From Clostridia bacterium (lineage in GTDB: Bacteria; Bacillota; Clostridia; Oscillospirales; Acutalibacteraceae), in contig JAFVBH010000058.1 in NCBI GenBank assembly GCA_017480115.1, forward strand, positions 24,108 through 88,107: a DNA stretch of 64,000 bases, in the 5' to 3' direction. Each line of letters opens with the position of its first letter. Within the stretch, counting starts at the first letter, position 1. The translations under genes were made by a program, and so were the position numbers. A model generated the notes under the pieces. The model ran no database searches. It was not told the DNA's origin and worked only from the letters and a program-made list of their open reading frames with translations. This document shows positions 16,291 through 25,413 of this stretch, piece by piece.

Positions 16291-17196
16291 TCAGAGGATT
16301 TTCCTGTTTTTCAAGTACCGCACGAAGCTCGCCATTGCCTGCCGGGCGGCGGAAGTACGGTACATCAGCTGATAACAATGATTGCGGGTTAACCCATTGC
16401 AATGCGCGGTGACCACCGAGCGGCAGACGGTCTGCAGCTTTCCCGCCATACGCGCGCCCTGTCCAACACAAAGCATATCCGAATCCGACCACATGATATA
16501 GACGGGACACCAATTCTCATTCACCAGCGAATATGGAGAAATACGGTCAAACTGCGCCTGCGTCAGCTTTGACAGGTCTTTTTCGACCCGCGTTCCCAAC
16601 AGCATCGAGATCGAATCCCGCACCAGCGGGGCGGGCATGCGGGTATAAGTCAGTGCCTGCAGATCAAAAATACCACAGAACAGCGCAGCGGCGGCAAGCG
16701 GAACGTCTACCGCATGCAGCCCCAACGTCGGATCGGCAGCGGCAGCCGCGACAAAGGCGGTCAGGTATCCGCCGGAGGAATCCCCGGCGACCACAAGTTT
16801 TGCTAAATCGATGGGATATTCCCGCGCCAGCGTCCGCACATAGTTGACCGCGTCGATACAATCGTTGACCATGCCGCGATAATCCACCGCGGGCGGCATG
16901 CGGAAATTAACATTGAACACCAAGCAGCCGTTATGCGCCAGATACTCACAGAACGTGCGGCGGTTCGCTTTGTCGCCCATCACAAAACCGCCGCCGTGAA
17001 AATAAACGATCACGGGAAGTTTGCCGCCCTTGGCAGTCAACGTTTTATCAAAATACAGATCGCCGACGGTCATTGCGCCGCCGTCCCGATAGGGAAGATC
17101 CCGTACGCGTTCGAGATTGGGGAAGCTGAGACCGTTCTGAAAGGGATAGGCGACGACATCGATAGTCTTGAATACCACTTGAGATACAGAGCGCAT
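16291..17196 (-). CDS. HSL/Aes-family alpha/beta hydrolase (acetyl esterase-like)
   Basis: This is a 301-residue hydrolase of the hormone-sensitive-lipase/Aes group. The oxyanion-hole motif is IVYFHGGGFVMGDK near residue 65. The nucleophile elbow is VVAGDSSGGYLTA near residue 137 (GDSxGG). The acid and base are probably in MWSDSDMLC and RNHCYQLMY near residues 240 and 273. The start ATG has AGGAAGG upstream. Such enzymes cleave short-chain acyl esters, and a role in removing O-acetyl groups from imported sugars or in detoxification is possible. It is likely cotranscribed with the YgjP-like gene. Confidence 0.87.
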   Translation of the reverse strand: MRSVSQVVFKTIDVVAYPFQNGLSFPNLERVRDLPYRDGGAMTVGDLYFDKTLTAKGGKLPVIVYFHGGGFVMGDKANRRTFCEYLAHNGCLVFNVNFRMPPAVDYRGMVNDCIDAVNYVRTLAREYPIDLAKLVVAGDSSGGYLTAFVAAAAADPTLGLHAVDVPLAAAALFCGIFDLQALTYTRMPAPLVRDSISMLLGTRVEKDLSKLTQAQFDRISPYSLVNENWCPVYIMWSDSDMLCVGQGARMAGKLQTVCRSVVTAHCNGLTRNHCYQLMYRTSAARQAMASFVRYLKNRKIL

Positions 17197-17586
17197 GGGG
17201 ACACCTTCCTGTTCTTTTGTGCAGTTTGCAAATTTTCACAATATTTTCTTCATATATTATTCATCTTAATTCAAAATAGACATAAAATCTATATTTATAC
17301 GCAAATAAACTGTGAATTAAATATAAACACATAGACAAACCACAGAAATGTGTGCAAAAAAGAAAAGGACGGGCGATTGCCCGTCTTTTTCTTAGGGAAG
17401 AGAGAATAAAATGAAAAGGAATTGTTATACAGTTCATCGGAAGATGTCTTTCGTTTACAAGAATACTATAGCCCCTTGACTGTACATGGAGTATACGAAA
17501 ATGTGTACTTTTTGTAAATATCCACAAAAACTATTATAAAAACCTATAAAATATATAAGAGTTTTACAAGGCAAACCACAACAGAC
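17197..17586. other. Gene-free AT-rich intergenic region
   Basis: This 390-bp stretch holds no credible gene. It contains the terminator at 17368-17390 and, on the minus strand, ATAGTATTCTTGTA. The latter is identical to a sequence overlapping the -10 region upstream of the IPKTG surface-protein gene near 47013. Confidence 0.6.
17368..17390. terminator. Intrinsic terminator hairpin, probably for the NAD operon
   Basis: The stem is GACGGGC / GCCCGTC with a GATT loop, flanked by AAAAAGAAAAG and TTTTTCTT, so it can act in both directions. It lies about 195 nt past nadC. Confidence 0.75.
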
Positions 17587-18426
17587 TCACTGTTTAATCT
17601 TCATGGAAATATCCATCGCCTTCACGGAATGGGTCAGGGCGCCGATGGAAATAATATCCACGCCGGTCTCGGCAACGGCGCGAATACGCGCGTCGGTAAT
17701 ATTACCGGACGCCTCGGTCAAGGCTCTGCCGCCGATATAGTCCACCGCGGCTTTCATCTCGTCAATGGACATATTGTCCAGCATAATGATGTCAGCGCCG
17801 GCAGCCACCGCCTGCTTCACCTCGTCAAGATCGCGCGTTTCGACCTCGATTTTGACGGTATGCCCCGCCTTTTGCCGCAGCAACGCCACCGTCTTTGCGA
17901 TGCCGCCGCCCGCATCGATATGATTATCCTTGAGCATTGCCGCGTCAGAGAGATTGTAGCGGTGATTTCTGCCGCCGCCGCACATCACGGCATATTTCTG
18001 CAGCGCGCGCAGCCCGGGCAGGGTCTTGCGGGTTTCGGCAACGGTCGCTTTTGTGCCCGCAATCAGCCGGACGCAACGATTGGTCGCCGTCGCGATACCG
18101 GACATGTGCTGCAAGAGGTTCAGGCTCGTCCGCTCGCCCGCCAACAGCTGTACCGCGCTGCCGCTGAATTCCGCGATCAGATCACCGGTTTTGATCACGT
18201 CGCCGTCCTGCTTATATACGGTCGCTTGAAAAGTGGGATCCAGCAGTTCAAATACCCGCAGCGCGGCGTCAATACCGCAAAGCACGCCGTCCGCCTTGGC
18301 GACAAAATACGCCTCGGTCACAGCGTCCTCGGGAATCACGTAGACCGTGGAAACGTCGAGATAGTTGATATCCTCCGCAAGGGCGCGCTTGATAATATCG
18401 TCAACATAAAACATGGGAAGTTTCAT
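17587..18426 (-). CDS. nadC: Nicotinate-nucleotide pyrophosphorylase (quinolinate PRTase)
   Basis: This 279-residue enzyme converts quinolinate and PRPP to nicotinate mononucleotide, CO2 and pyrophosphate. Family motifs are SGSAVQLLAGERTSLNLLQHMSGIAT, TRKTLPGLRALQKYAV, GGGRNHRYNLSDAAMLKDNH and IEVETRDLDE. The barrel C terminus IMLDNMS and EASGNIT also matches. The ATG overlaps the nadB stop (ATGA), so translation is coupled. It is the last gene of pncB-nadB-nadC. Confidence 0.97.
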   Translation of the reverse strand: MKLPMFYVDDIIKRALAEDINYLDVSTVYVIPEDAVTEAYFVAKADGVLCGIDAALRVFELLDPTFQATVYKQDGDVIKTGDLIAEFSGSAVQLLAGERTSLNLLQHMSGIATATNRCVRLIAGTKATVAETRKTLPGLRALQKYAVMCGGGRNHRYNLSDAAMLKDNHIDAGGGIAKTVALLRQKAGHTVKIEVETRDLDEVKQAVAAGADIIMLDNMSIDEMKAAVDYIGGRALTEASGNITDARIRAVAETGVDIISIGALTHSVKAMDISMKIKQ

Positions 18427-19889
18427 CGCTCTTCAACCTCTTTCAATATAATATAGGCGGCGCTCGCCATACTGAGCGCTTCACAATATTCCGTAGTAAC
18501 GGCATACTTGGAGCCTTTCAAACGCTTGAGAATATTCTCCAACTGTTTGATGCCGGTACGTACCGCGCTTTCGTCTGCAAAGACGAAATACGCCCGTTGC
18601 ATAATGCTCTGGATCTCAGATTTTATATTATCCGGCATAGGCGCGCCGGAAATGTCTCTTGTATAAGGGTGCGCGGAGACTTTGGCATAGCCCGCCCGTA
18701 TACAACGCAAAATATCCTCCGCCGCGTGACGGGAGAACACCAGCGCTTCCAGCAGAGAATTACTGGCAAGGCGGTTTTTCCCATGGACGCCGGTGTTGGC
18801 GCATTCCCCCGCCGCGTACAACCGGGGCACAGTGGTACGGGAATCCATATCCACCTCGATACCGCCCATCAGATAATGCTGGCAGGGGAAAATGGGGATC
18901 AGGTCTTTGGTAATATCCACCCCGTGCTGTCGGCAGCCCTCGGCGATCCCGGGGAAGCGGTTCAACAGATAATCGGCGGGCTTGTACGAGATGTCCAGAT
19001 AAAAATGATTACTGCCTGTCCGGCGGTTCTCCAATATGATGGATTTGGAAACCACATCGCGGGGCGCCAGCTCCAGCCGCTCGTCATACCGATCCATGAA
19101 CCGTTCTTTATTGGTATTCAGCAGATACGCGCCCTCGCCGCGAACGGATTCGCTGATCAAAAACTGCTCGCCGTCGTCGGAATTAAACGCCGTGGGGTGA
19201 AACTGGACATAACTCAGATCCTTGATCGACGCGCCCAGTTCATAAGCGATGCGGATACCGTCGCCCGTGGCGGTCTTAGGATTGGTGGTATAGCGGTAAA
19301 TTCTGCCGATACCGCCGGTGGCTAAAATACAATAGCTGCAAAAAACGCTGTGGGCTTCGCCGTCGATCAGCAGGTCGGCGCGAAAACCGCTGTTCACGCG
19401 GGCAAGCGCGCAAAGGGAGGTATTCTCGCAAAGTTCGATATTCTCCCGCTCCGCCACACGGGCGGTAAGTACGCGCACCATTTCCGCGCCGGTGGTGTCC
19501 CGATGATGGACGATCCGGCGGCGGCAATGCCCGCCCTCCCGCGTTTTATCCAGCGCACCGTTTTCGTTTTTGTCAAATTCCACGCCGTATTCCATGATGC
19601 GGCGCACGTCGTCGGGCCCCTCGTGGACCAGCGCGTCCACAGTCTCGATGTTATTGGCATGGTGCCCGGCGATCATGGTGTCGTTGATATGCAGATCGTA
19701 GCTGTCATTCTCAAAGCTCAGCACCGCGGCAACGCCGCCCTGCGCCAGATTGCTGTTAGAGACGGTGCGCTCGTACTTGGACAATACCAATACGCTGACG
19801 TCGTCGGGGAAGCTTAACGCGCCGTAACAGCCCGCCACACCGGCGCCGACGACAAGGACGTCATAAATTTCTTTTTTGGTCGTTTTCAT
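18423..19889 (-). CDS. nadB: L-aspartate oxidase
   Basis: This 488-residue FAD enzyme oxidises L-aspartate to iminoaspartate, the first step of de novo NAD synthesis. The N-terminal Rossmann motif is VLVVGAGVAGCYGAL, followed by SNSNLAQGGVAAVL. EGGHCRRRIVHHRDTTG and LATGGIGRIY are family segments. QFHPTAF, VRGEGAYLLN, the capping-domain region PCQHYLMGGIEVD, and GECANTGVHGKNRLASNSLLE are also typical. The C-terminal helical domain is present. nadA (quinolinate synthase), which consumes its unstable product, is not next to it. Confidence 0.97.
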   Translation of the reverse strand: MKTTKKEIYDVLVVGAGVAGCYGALSFPDDVSVLVLSKYERTVSNSNLAQGGVAAVLSFENDSYDLHINDTMIAGHHANNIETVDALVHEGPDDVRRIMEYGVEFDKNENGALDKTREGGHCRRRIVHHRDTTGAEMVRVLTARVAERENIELCENTSLCALARVNSGFRADLLIDGEAHSVFCSYCILATGGIGRIYRYTTNPKTATGDGIRIAYELGASIKDLSYVQFHPTAFNSDDGEQFLISESVRGEGAYLLNTNKERFMDRYDERLELAPRDVVSKSIILENRRTGSNHFYLDISYKPADYLLNRFPGIAEGCRQHGVDITKDLIPIFPCQHYLMGGIEVDMDSRTTVPRLYAAGECANTGVHGKNRLASNSLLEALVFSRHAAEDILRCIRAGYAKVSAHPYTRDISGAPMPDNIKSEIQSIMQRAYFVFADESAVRTGIKQLENILKRLKGSKYAVTTEYCEALSMASAAYIILKEVEER

Positions 19890-19911
19890 TCCATATCCTC
19901 TTTTCGCAGCC

Positions 19912-21366
19912 TTATTCCTCGCTGTTTTCGCCGCGCATACTGCTGATCAGGTCGTTTTTAATATTCCAAAGCTTTTGCGAGAGGTCCACATAATAGTTAT
20001 GCGGATATTCAAACCGCAGGACCTCTTCCCACAGGGCGTCCACCTGCTGGGCGCAGTAGTACCGGATCTCCGGCAGCGGCGGGAACTTATAAACGCATTT
20101 GCCGTTTTCAAACAGCGGCGTGAGCAGCTGCCGCGCCACAAAGTTGGTAACGGTTTTTCGTTTCCATGTATAATCGGGATCGAACAGGTGATATTCCCGC
20201 AGCCCGGAAATATCCTCGTCCTCTGTCGTCAGAAGATCCGCCACCGCCTTACCGGTCTCCATATCAAACAACCGCCACAGGAGCTTGGGACAGGGCGTGG
20301 CAATCTTTTCCACATTTTCCGCCAGCTTCAGCACCGGCGCCGCCGCACCGTCCCGCTCCCTTGCGACGATACGATAGATGCCGGGGAACGCGGGCACGTC
20401 GGCGGAGGTGATGAGCTTTTCCCCCACGAGGAAGGTGTCCACCCGCGCGCCGTGCTGGATCATCTCCCGCATAATATGCTCGTCCAGCGCGTTGGAAGCA
20501 ATAATATCACAATCGGGAAAGCCCGCTTCATTGAGGATCCGCCGCACTTTTTTGGACAGATACGCCAGATCGCCGCTGTCGATCCTTACGCCCCGGGGAC
20601 GCTTCCCCATGGGCACGAGCACTTCGTTGAATACCCTGATCGCATTGGGCAAACCGGCGCTCAACGTGCCGTAGGTATCGATCAGCAGCACGCAGTCGTC
20701 GGGAAACGCCTTTGCGTAGGCGGCAAACGCCTCGTATTCACTGTCGAACAGCTGTACAAAATTATGATTCATCGCGCCGAAAATCGGAATATCAAAGGCA
20801 TAGGCGCTTTCGGCACAGGTCGTGGCGGCACAACCGCCGATATAGGCGGCGCGCGCCCCCAGTACAGCGGCAGATGCGCCCTGCGCCCGTCGGGCGCCGA
20901 ACTCAATGACCTTCCTGCCCTGCGCGGCGCGAACGATGCGGTTCGCCTTTGTGGCGATCAGGCTCTGAAAATTCATCGTCTGCATCAAGACGGTTTCGAT
21001 CAGCATTGCCTGAATGACAGGACCTTTGACCTTGACCACCGGTTCGCCGGGGAATACGGGCGTTCCCTCGGGCACTGCCCAGACGTCACAGGAAAACTTG
21101 AAATTTTTAAGATAGTCGGTAAACGCGGCGGGACAGCCCTGCGCCTGCAAGTAAGCAAGTTCACGGTCGGTAAATTGCAGACCGCACAAGATCTCCGCCG
21201 TCTGCTGCAGCCCCGCGGTAATGCAAAAGCCGCCCAATTTGGGCGTTTTTCTGAAAAAGAGATCGAACCACGCCATCGTTTCGTCAGGCTTACCGTCTTT
21301 CAACGCGCCCGCCGTCGCGGCGGCGGCGTAAAAATCCATCATCATGGATACGGTACGATTTTCCAT
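19912..21366 (-). CDS. pncB: Nicotinate phosphoribosyltransferase
   Basis: This 484-residue salvage enzyme makes nicotinate mononucleotide from nicotinate and PRPP with ATP hydrolysis. Motifs seen are TVSMMMDFY at the start, EFGARRAQGASAAVLGARAAYIGG around residue 155, GTLSAGLPNAIRVF, GVRIDSGDLAYLSKKVRRIL and ALDEHIMREM. The second ATG (21366) is preferred because GGAG sits 8 nt before it; the first ATG lies only 3 nt after that site. It leads the operon with nadB (22-bp gap), so salvage and de novo enzymes are made together. Confidence 0.95.
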   Translation of the reverse strand: MENRTVSMMMDFYAAAATAGALKDGKPDETMAWFDLFFRKTPKLGGFCITAGLQQTAEILCGLQFTDRELAYLQAQGCPAAFTDYLKNFKFSCDVWAVPEGTPVFPGEPVVKVKGPVIQAMLIETVLMQTMNFQSLIATKANRIVRAAQGRKVIEFGARRAQGASAAVLGARAAYIGGCAATTCAESAYAFDIPIFGAMNHNFVQLFDSEYEAFAAYAKAFPDDCVLLIDTYGTLSAGLPNAIRVFNEVLVPMGKRPRGVRIDSGDLAYLSKKVRRILNEAGFPDCDIIASNALDEHIMREMIQHGARVDTFLVGEKLITSADVPAFPGIYRIVARERDGAAAPVLKLAENVEKIATPCPKLLWRLFDMETGKAVADLLTTEDEDISGLREYHLFDPDYTWKRKTVTNFVARQLLTPLFENGKCVYKFPPLPEIRYYCAQQVDALWEEVLRFEYPHNYYVDLSQKLWNIKNDLISSMRGENSEE

Positions 21367-21403
21367 ATACATCAGCTCCGAAATCCTGCGAGATATTATT
21401 TAC

Positions 21404-21432
21404 AGTTTACCACATTCCCGCCTGTTTTTCAA
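21404..21432 (-). promoter_or_regulatory. Promoter of the pncB-nadB-nadC operon
   Basis: Minus strand: TTGAAA, 17-bp spacer, TAAACT. No recognised NAD-repressor box was identified by eye. The ~300-bp region 21373-21669 otherwise holds only the divergent promoter of the HTH gene. Confidence 0.6.
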
Positions 21433-21606
21433 ATATAATATATGCAATGCGCGAAAAAACAAGCATTTTTCAGGAAATTTTACAATTTTATCCGGTATTC
21501 TTGTCATTAATTCCTCCTATGAATATTATTTAATGCAACCATTTTTTGCAATATGAATATTTGAGGTGATTTTTTTGACATTTTACAAAAAAGAAGCATC
21601 TGTTCA

Positions 21607-21635
21607 TTGATTTTTACAACACAATATGCTAAAAT
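21607..21635 (+). promoter_or_regulatory. Promoter of the first XRE regulator gene
   Basis: TTGATT, 17-bp spacer, TAAAAT with an extended TGC before the -10 box. A strong AGGAAAGGAG ribosome binding site follows. Confidence 0.65.
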
Positions 21636-21669
21636 GTAGAGCAAGGCAGACAGGAAAGGAGACATAAAT

Positions 21670-21918
21670 ATGAGAATCAGGAAACAAGCGCTCGGTTCGA
21701 GGAATATCTGCGGCGCAAAGATCGAACAAAGGAGAAAAGCCATCGGCATGAAGCAGAAGGATCTTCTGACCCAGCTTCAGATCAAAGGGATCGACCTGAA
21801 TGCCTCCGGGCTTTCCAAGCTGGAGGGACAGCTGCGCAGCGTGAACGATTACGAGCTTGTCGCCATTGCCGAGACCCTCGGCGTCTCTGTCAACTGGCTT
21901 CTGGGCAAAGAGGACTGA
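21670..21918 (+). CDS. Small XRE-family HTH regulator
   Basis: This is an 82-residue single-domain DNA-binding protein. It has an N-terminal basic arm, then the lambda-repressor-like helix-turn-helix: AKIEQRRKAIGMKQKDLLTQL, ASGLSKLEGQLRSVNDYELVAIAETLGVSVNWLLG. The turn is longer than usual (QLQIKGIDLNASGLSKLE), a subtype seen in Clostridia. No sensor domain is present. It is followed 55 bp later by a second XRE gene, and the two probably share the promoter at 21607. Confidence 0.85.
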   Translation: MRIRKQALGSRNICGAKIEQRRKAIGMKQKDLLTQLQIKGIDLNASGLSKLEGQLRSVNDYELVAIAETLGVSVNWLLGKED

Positions 21919-21973
21919 GATTTCCGCCCGCATTCACCTGCAAAACGCTGTGTTATAAGGGAGGAACAGCACG

Positions 21974-22354
21974 ATGGCGTTAAAAGACAGAATCAGAAAA
22001 TGCAGAATCTCCAACGGTTTTACACAGATGCAGGTCGCGCAGGCGCTGGATATCGAGCGGACGGCATATTCCAGTTACGAGCTGGGATACGCAAACCCCA
22101 GCATCGATAATCTCTGCCGCATGTCGCGGCTGTTCGGCGTAACGCTGGACGAGTTGACCAATACCTGCAGCGGAAACTACGAGCTGAACACGCCGCTGCC
22201 GCAGACGGACGAGCCGGATTATACGCCGCCCGCGCAGGTCGGTCAACTGTCAAAAGACGAAAAACGTGTTCTTATGTTGTACCGTTTATGCGCAGACAAG
22301 GAAGAGATCGAGGCATATTTAAAAACAAAAGCCGAAACTTTTGACAATCATTAA
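21974..22354 (+). CDS. XRE-family HTH regulator with C-terminal helix
   Basis: This is a 126-residue protein. Residues 5-65 form a classic XRE domain (IRKCRISNGFTQMQVAQALDIERTAYSSYELGYANPSIDNLCRMSRLFGV, with LDELTN closing it). An acidic/Pro linker (QTDEPDYTPP) and a C-terminal helix KDEKRVLMLYRLCADKEEIEAYL follow. AAGGGAGGAAC precedes the ATG. A terminator lies 15 bp after the stop, so the two XRE genes form one unit. Targets cannot be deduced. Confidence 0.87.
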   Translation: MALKDRIRKCRISNGFTQMQVAQALDIERTAYSSYELGYANPSIDNLCRMSRLFGVTLDELTNTCSGNYELNTPLPQTDEPDYTPPAQVGQLSKDEKRVLMLYRLCADKEEIEAYLKTKAETFDNH

Positions 22355-22368
22355 AAGTTTTTATATTC

Positions 22369-22404
22369 GGACATGCCGCTTCTGCCTGCGGCATGTCCTT
22401 TTAT
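22369..22404 (+). terminator. Intrinsic terminator of the XRE pair
   Basis: An 11-bp stem (GGACATGCCGC / GCGGCATGTCC) is followed by TTTTATT. Confidence 0.85.
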
Positions 22405-22417
22405 TATGTGATGGGAA

Positions 22418-22446
22418 TTGACAGTCCGTGAAGATTATAGTAAAAT
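22418..22446 (+). promoter_or_regulatory. Promoter of the flavoprotein operon
   Basis: TTGACA, 17-bp spacer, TAAAAT, placed 14 bp after the preceding terminator. Confidence 0.75.
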
Positions 22447-22479
22447 TTAGAATGAAATAGTATAAAACGGGGTGAAAAG

Positions 22480-23739
22480 ATGCAGCATTATGATATTATC
22501 ATTATCGGCGCAGGGGCGTCGGGCTTATGCGCGGCAGCCGAAGCGCAGCGCACCGCCGAAGCGCGCGGCAGACATCTTCAAATCCTGATGATAGAAAAAG
22601 AAAAATCCCCGGGGAAAAAGCTGCTTGCCACGGGCAACGGCAGATGCAATTTGGGGAACAAACATATGGGAGCGGAATATTACCCCTTGGGCGACCCGTC
22701 GTTTATCGAAAATATATTCGCCGCCTGCCCGCCGCAGGAGAATCTTGATTTTTTCCGCGAGATCGGTATCCCGACGTTCGACGACGGCAGCGGTCGGCTG
22801 TACCCGCTGTCCCGACGCGCGGGCGCGGTGGTGCAAGCGCTGCGTACGGAATGTGAACGCGTCGGCGCGCAGCTGCTTTGCGAAACGGCGGTCACATCGA
22901 TCAAAAAAACGGGACGGGACTATCTCGTCAACGGCGGCTATGCGGCGAATTGTTTGATTCTTGCCGCAGGCGGCAGCGCGGGGCTGCGAAAAACCGACGC
23001 TTATAACGGCTACGGATTATTGCAGCAAAATCCGGGGATACGCGTAACGCCGACATTCCCCTGTCTGTGCGGCTTAAAGCTGGCGGGCGGCTATCCGTCG
23101 GGGCTGAAGGGCGTGCGGAATATCAGCCGCGCGGCGGTGTACAGCGGCGATTCCCTGCTGTTTGCGGAAACGGGCGAGGTACAGTTCAACGCCGACGGCA
23201 TCTCGGGCATTCCAGTGCTGCAAGCGTCTGTCGAAGCCGCCCGAGCGCTGGCCGACGGCAAGCCGGTCACGGTCGCGCTGGATCTGCTGCCTTCGCTGGA
23301 CGCGGACGCCTTGCGCGCGTTTCTCACAGCCGTAGTCCGCCGCTATCCTGCCACGGCGGCGGAGCAGCTGTTCGGCGGATATTTGCCCAAGCCGCTGTGT
23401 GTCTATCTGTTAAAACGGGCGGGCGTCGCGCCGTCCGCGCCGTTCCCGCCGCAAAAAGTTCCCGCGTTTATCCAAACCGTCAAGCGCTGCGATTTCCCCG
23501 TTGCGGGCACTGCGGATTTGCCTGACGCGCAGGTCACCGGCGGCGGCGCCGACCTTGCGTGCTTCCATGCGGACACTTTGGAGGCAAAGCGGCTTCCCGG
23601 GCTGTTTGCCTGCGGGGAAATCCTGAACGTCACCGGACGCTGCGGCGGATACAACCTTATGTGGGCGTGGAGCAGCGGCAGGCTGGCGGGCAGAAGCGCG
23701 GCGAAAAAAATATGCAACCGACAGGAGTCATCATGCTGA
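22480..23739 (+). CDS. BaiN/HI0933-family FAD-dependent oxidoreductase
   Basis: This is a 419-residue flavoprotein with N-terminal dinucleotide motif IIIIGAGASGLCAAAEA and the family signature SPGKKLLATGNGRCNLGN. A second family segment is DDGSGRLYPLSRRAGAVVQAL, and the C-terminal FAD motif is GLFACGEILNVTGRCGGYNLMWAWSSG. The HI0933/BaiN group includes a bile-acid-operon reductase, but most members have unknown substrates. The gene overlaps the next flavoprotein gene by 7 bp, suggesting linked function or at least coupled translation. Confidence 0.9.
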   Translation: MQHYDIIIIGAGASGLCAAAEAQRTAEARGRHLQILMIEKEKSPGKKLLATGNGRCNLGNKHMGAEYYPLGDPSFIENIFAACPPQENLDFFREIGIPTFDDGSGRLYPLSRRAGAVVQALRTECERVGAQLLCETAVTSIKKTGRDYLVNGGYAANCLILAAGGSAGLRKTDAYNGYGLLQQNPGIRVTPTFPCLCGLKLAGGYPSGLKGVRNISRAAVYSGDSLLFAETGEVQFNADGISGIPVLQASVEAARALADGKPVTVALDLLPSLDADALRAFLTAVVRRYPATAAEQLFGGYLPKPLCVYLLKRAGVAPSAPFPPQKVPAFIQTVKRCDFPVAGTADLPDAQVTGGGADLACFHADTLEAKRLPGLFACGEILNVTGRCGGYNLMWAWSSGRLAGRSAAKKICNRQESSC

Positions 23740-25337
23740 GAATCAACGAGATCAAAGCCCCCATCGGCGCGGGGCATACATATATAAAAAACGAAGCGGC
23801 GAAGATTTTGGGCGTAAAGCCCGCGGACTTCCTGAGCTTTGAAATCGTCAGAGAATCCATCGACAGCCGCCGTAAGGACAATATTTCCATGGTCTATTCC
23901 GTGGACGTGCGGCTGGACGGGCAGGAGGAACAGTTCGCGGCGCGGTTCCCGCAAAACAAAGTGCTGCTGCGCGAGCCGTACGTCTACGCGTTCCCCCCGA
24001 TCCGCCGCAACTCCGCGTTCCGCCCGGTGGTGGCGGGCTTCGGCCCGGCGGGTATGTTCTGCGCGCTGTGGCTGGCAATGCAGGGCTTTCGCCCCATCGT
24101 GCTGGAGCGCGGGCATGACGTGCAGACCCGTCTGCGCGACGTGCAGGACTTTTGGAACGGCAGACGGTTACATACGGAATCCAACGTCCAGTTCGGCGAG
24201 GGCGGCGCGGGCACGTTTTCCGACGGCAAGCTGACCACCGGCATCAAGGACGGCAGAACCCGCGAGGTCATCAACGTGCTGCTGAAATACGGCGCGCCTG
24301 CGGACATCGGCTATTCGGCAAGGCCGCATATCGGGACGGATCGTTTGGGAACCGTCGTCAAAAATATCCGGGAGGATATTATCCGCTTGGGCGGCGAGGT
24401 GCGCTTCGGCTGCAAGCTGACGGATATTTACGTTGCCAACGAGTTTTTACACGGCGTGTCCTATCTCGACGAGACCGACGGCGTTCACGATCTTGAAACC
24501 GACTGTCTGGCGCTTTGCGTCGGGCACTCGGCGCGGGACACGGTGGAGATGCTCTATCAAAAAGGGATAAAAATGGAGCAAAAGGCGTTTTCCGTGGGCA
24601 CACGGATCGAGCATCCGCAGGAATTGATCAACAAAGCGCAATACGGCAAATTTTATAAAGACAAGCGGTTGGGCGCGGCGGATTACAAGCTGTCCAACCA
24701 CCCGTTGCACGGCAGGGGCGGCTACACGTTCTGCATGTGCCCCGGCGGCACAGTGGTCTGCGCCCCCAGCGAGGCGGAAATGGTGGTCACCAACGGCATG
24801 AGCAACTACGCCCGGGACGGCGAGAACGCCAACGCCGCGATCCTGATCGGCATCGAGCCGGACTGTTTCAGCGATCCAACCCCGCTGGCGGGCTACGCGT
24901 TCCAGCGGGACATCGAGCGCAAGGCGTTTGCCGCCGGCGGCGGCGACTATACCGCGCCCTGCCAGACGGTGGGCGATTTCTTAAAGGGACAAAAATCAAC
25001 GAAATTAGGCGCGGTCGTCCCCACCTGTCCCACCGGCACGACCCCCTCGGATATGCGGCTGGTGCTGCCGCCAAAGGTCACCGACGGCATTGCCGAGGCG
25101 ATCACCGCCTTTGACAAAAAGCTGCGGGGCTTCGCGCTGCCCGACGCGGTGCTGACCTTCCCCGAGAGCCGCAGCTCGTCGCCCGTCCGTATTCTGCGGG
25201 ACGAGTTTTTCCAGACCAACGTCCGCGGACTGTATCCCTGCGGCGAGGGCGCGGGCTACGCGGGCGGAATCGTCTCCGCCGCGGTGGACGGCATCAAATG
25301 CGCCGAGCATGTGTTTGAGGACGAGACGGACTATTGA
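23733..25337 (+). CDS. FAD-dependent dehydrogenase-like protein (COG2509 type)
   Basis: This is a 534-residue flavoprotein. An N-terminal ferredoxin-like/THUMP-like ~80-residue domain (LRINEIKAPIG, LSFEIVRESIDSR, VYSVDVRL) precedes the FAD-binding motif PVVAGFGPAGMFCALWLA. FGEGGAGTFSDGKLTTGIKD, CVGHSARDTVEML, GRGGYTFCMCPGG and the terminal LYPCGEGAGYAGGIVSAAVDG are hallmark segments of this uncharacterised but widespread family. The start at 23733 has AGGAG 5 nt upstream and overlaps the preceding gene; the frame is open further upstream but only as shadow of that gene. The substrate is unknown. Confidence 0.88.
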   Translation: MLRINEIKAPIGAGHTYIKNEAAKILGVKPADFLSFEIVRESIDSRRKDNISMVYSVDVRLDGQEEQFAARFPQNKVLLREPYVYAFPPIRRNSAFRPVVAGFGPAGMFCALWLAMQGFRPIVLERGHDVQTRLRDVQDFWNGRRLHTESNVQFGEGGAGTFSDGKLTTGIKDGRTREVINVLLKYGAPADIGYSARPHIGTDRLGTVVKNIREDIIRLGGEVRFGCKLTDIYVANEFLHGVSYLDETDGVHDLETDCLALCVGHSARDTVEMLYQKGIKMEQKAFSVGTRIEHPQELINKAQYGKFYKDKRLGAADYKLSNHPLHGRGGYTFCMCPGGTVVCAPSEAEMVVTNGMSNYARDGENANAAILIGIEPDCFSDPTPLAGYAFQRDIERKAFAAGGGDYTAPCQTVGDFLKGQKSTKLGAVVPTCPTGTTPSDMRLVLPPKVTDGIAEAITAFDKKLRGFALPDAVLTFPESRSSSPVRILRDEFFQTNVRGLYPCGEGAGYAGGIVSAAVDGIKCAEHVFEDETDY

Positions 25338-25413
25338 TTCCGCAAATTTCAACAATTTCAGACGTCGGCGATCAGTAAAATAGACGTATAACTTTCAGCA
25401 AAGGAGTGATCGT

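Noticed and set aside
21670..22354. Prophage or plasmid module suggested by two XRE regulators in a row
   Set aside because: No integrase, phage structural, toxin or replication genes adjoin them; both neighbours are ordinary chromosomal operons.
23559..23732. 58-codon upstream extension of the COG2509-like flavoprotein
   Set aside because: It overlaps the end of the BaiN-like gene in another frame and has no homologous motif; AGGAG precedes the ATG at 23733.
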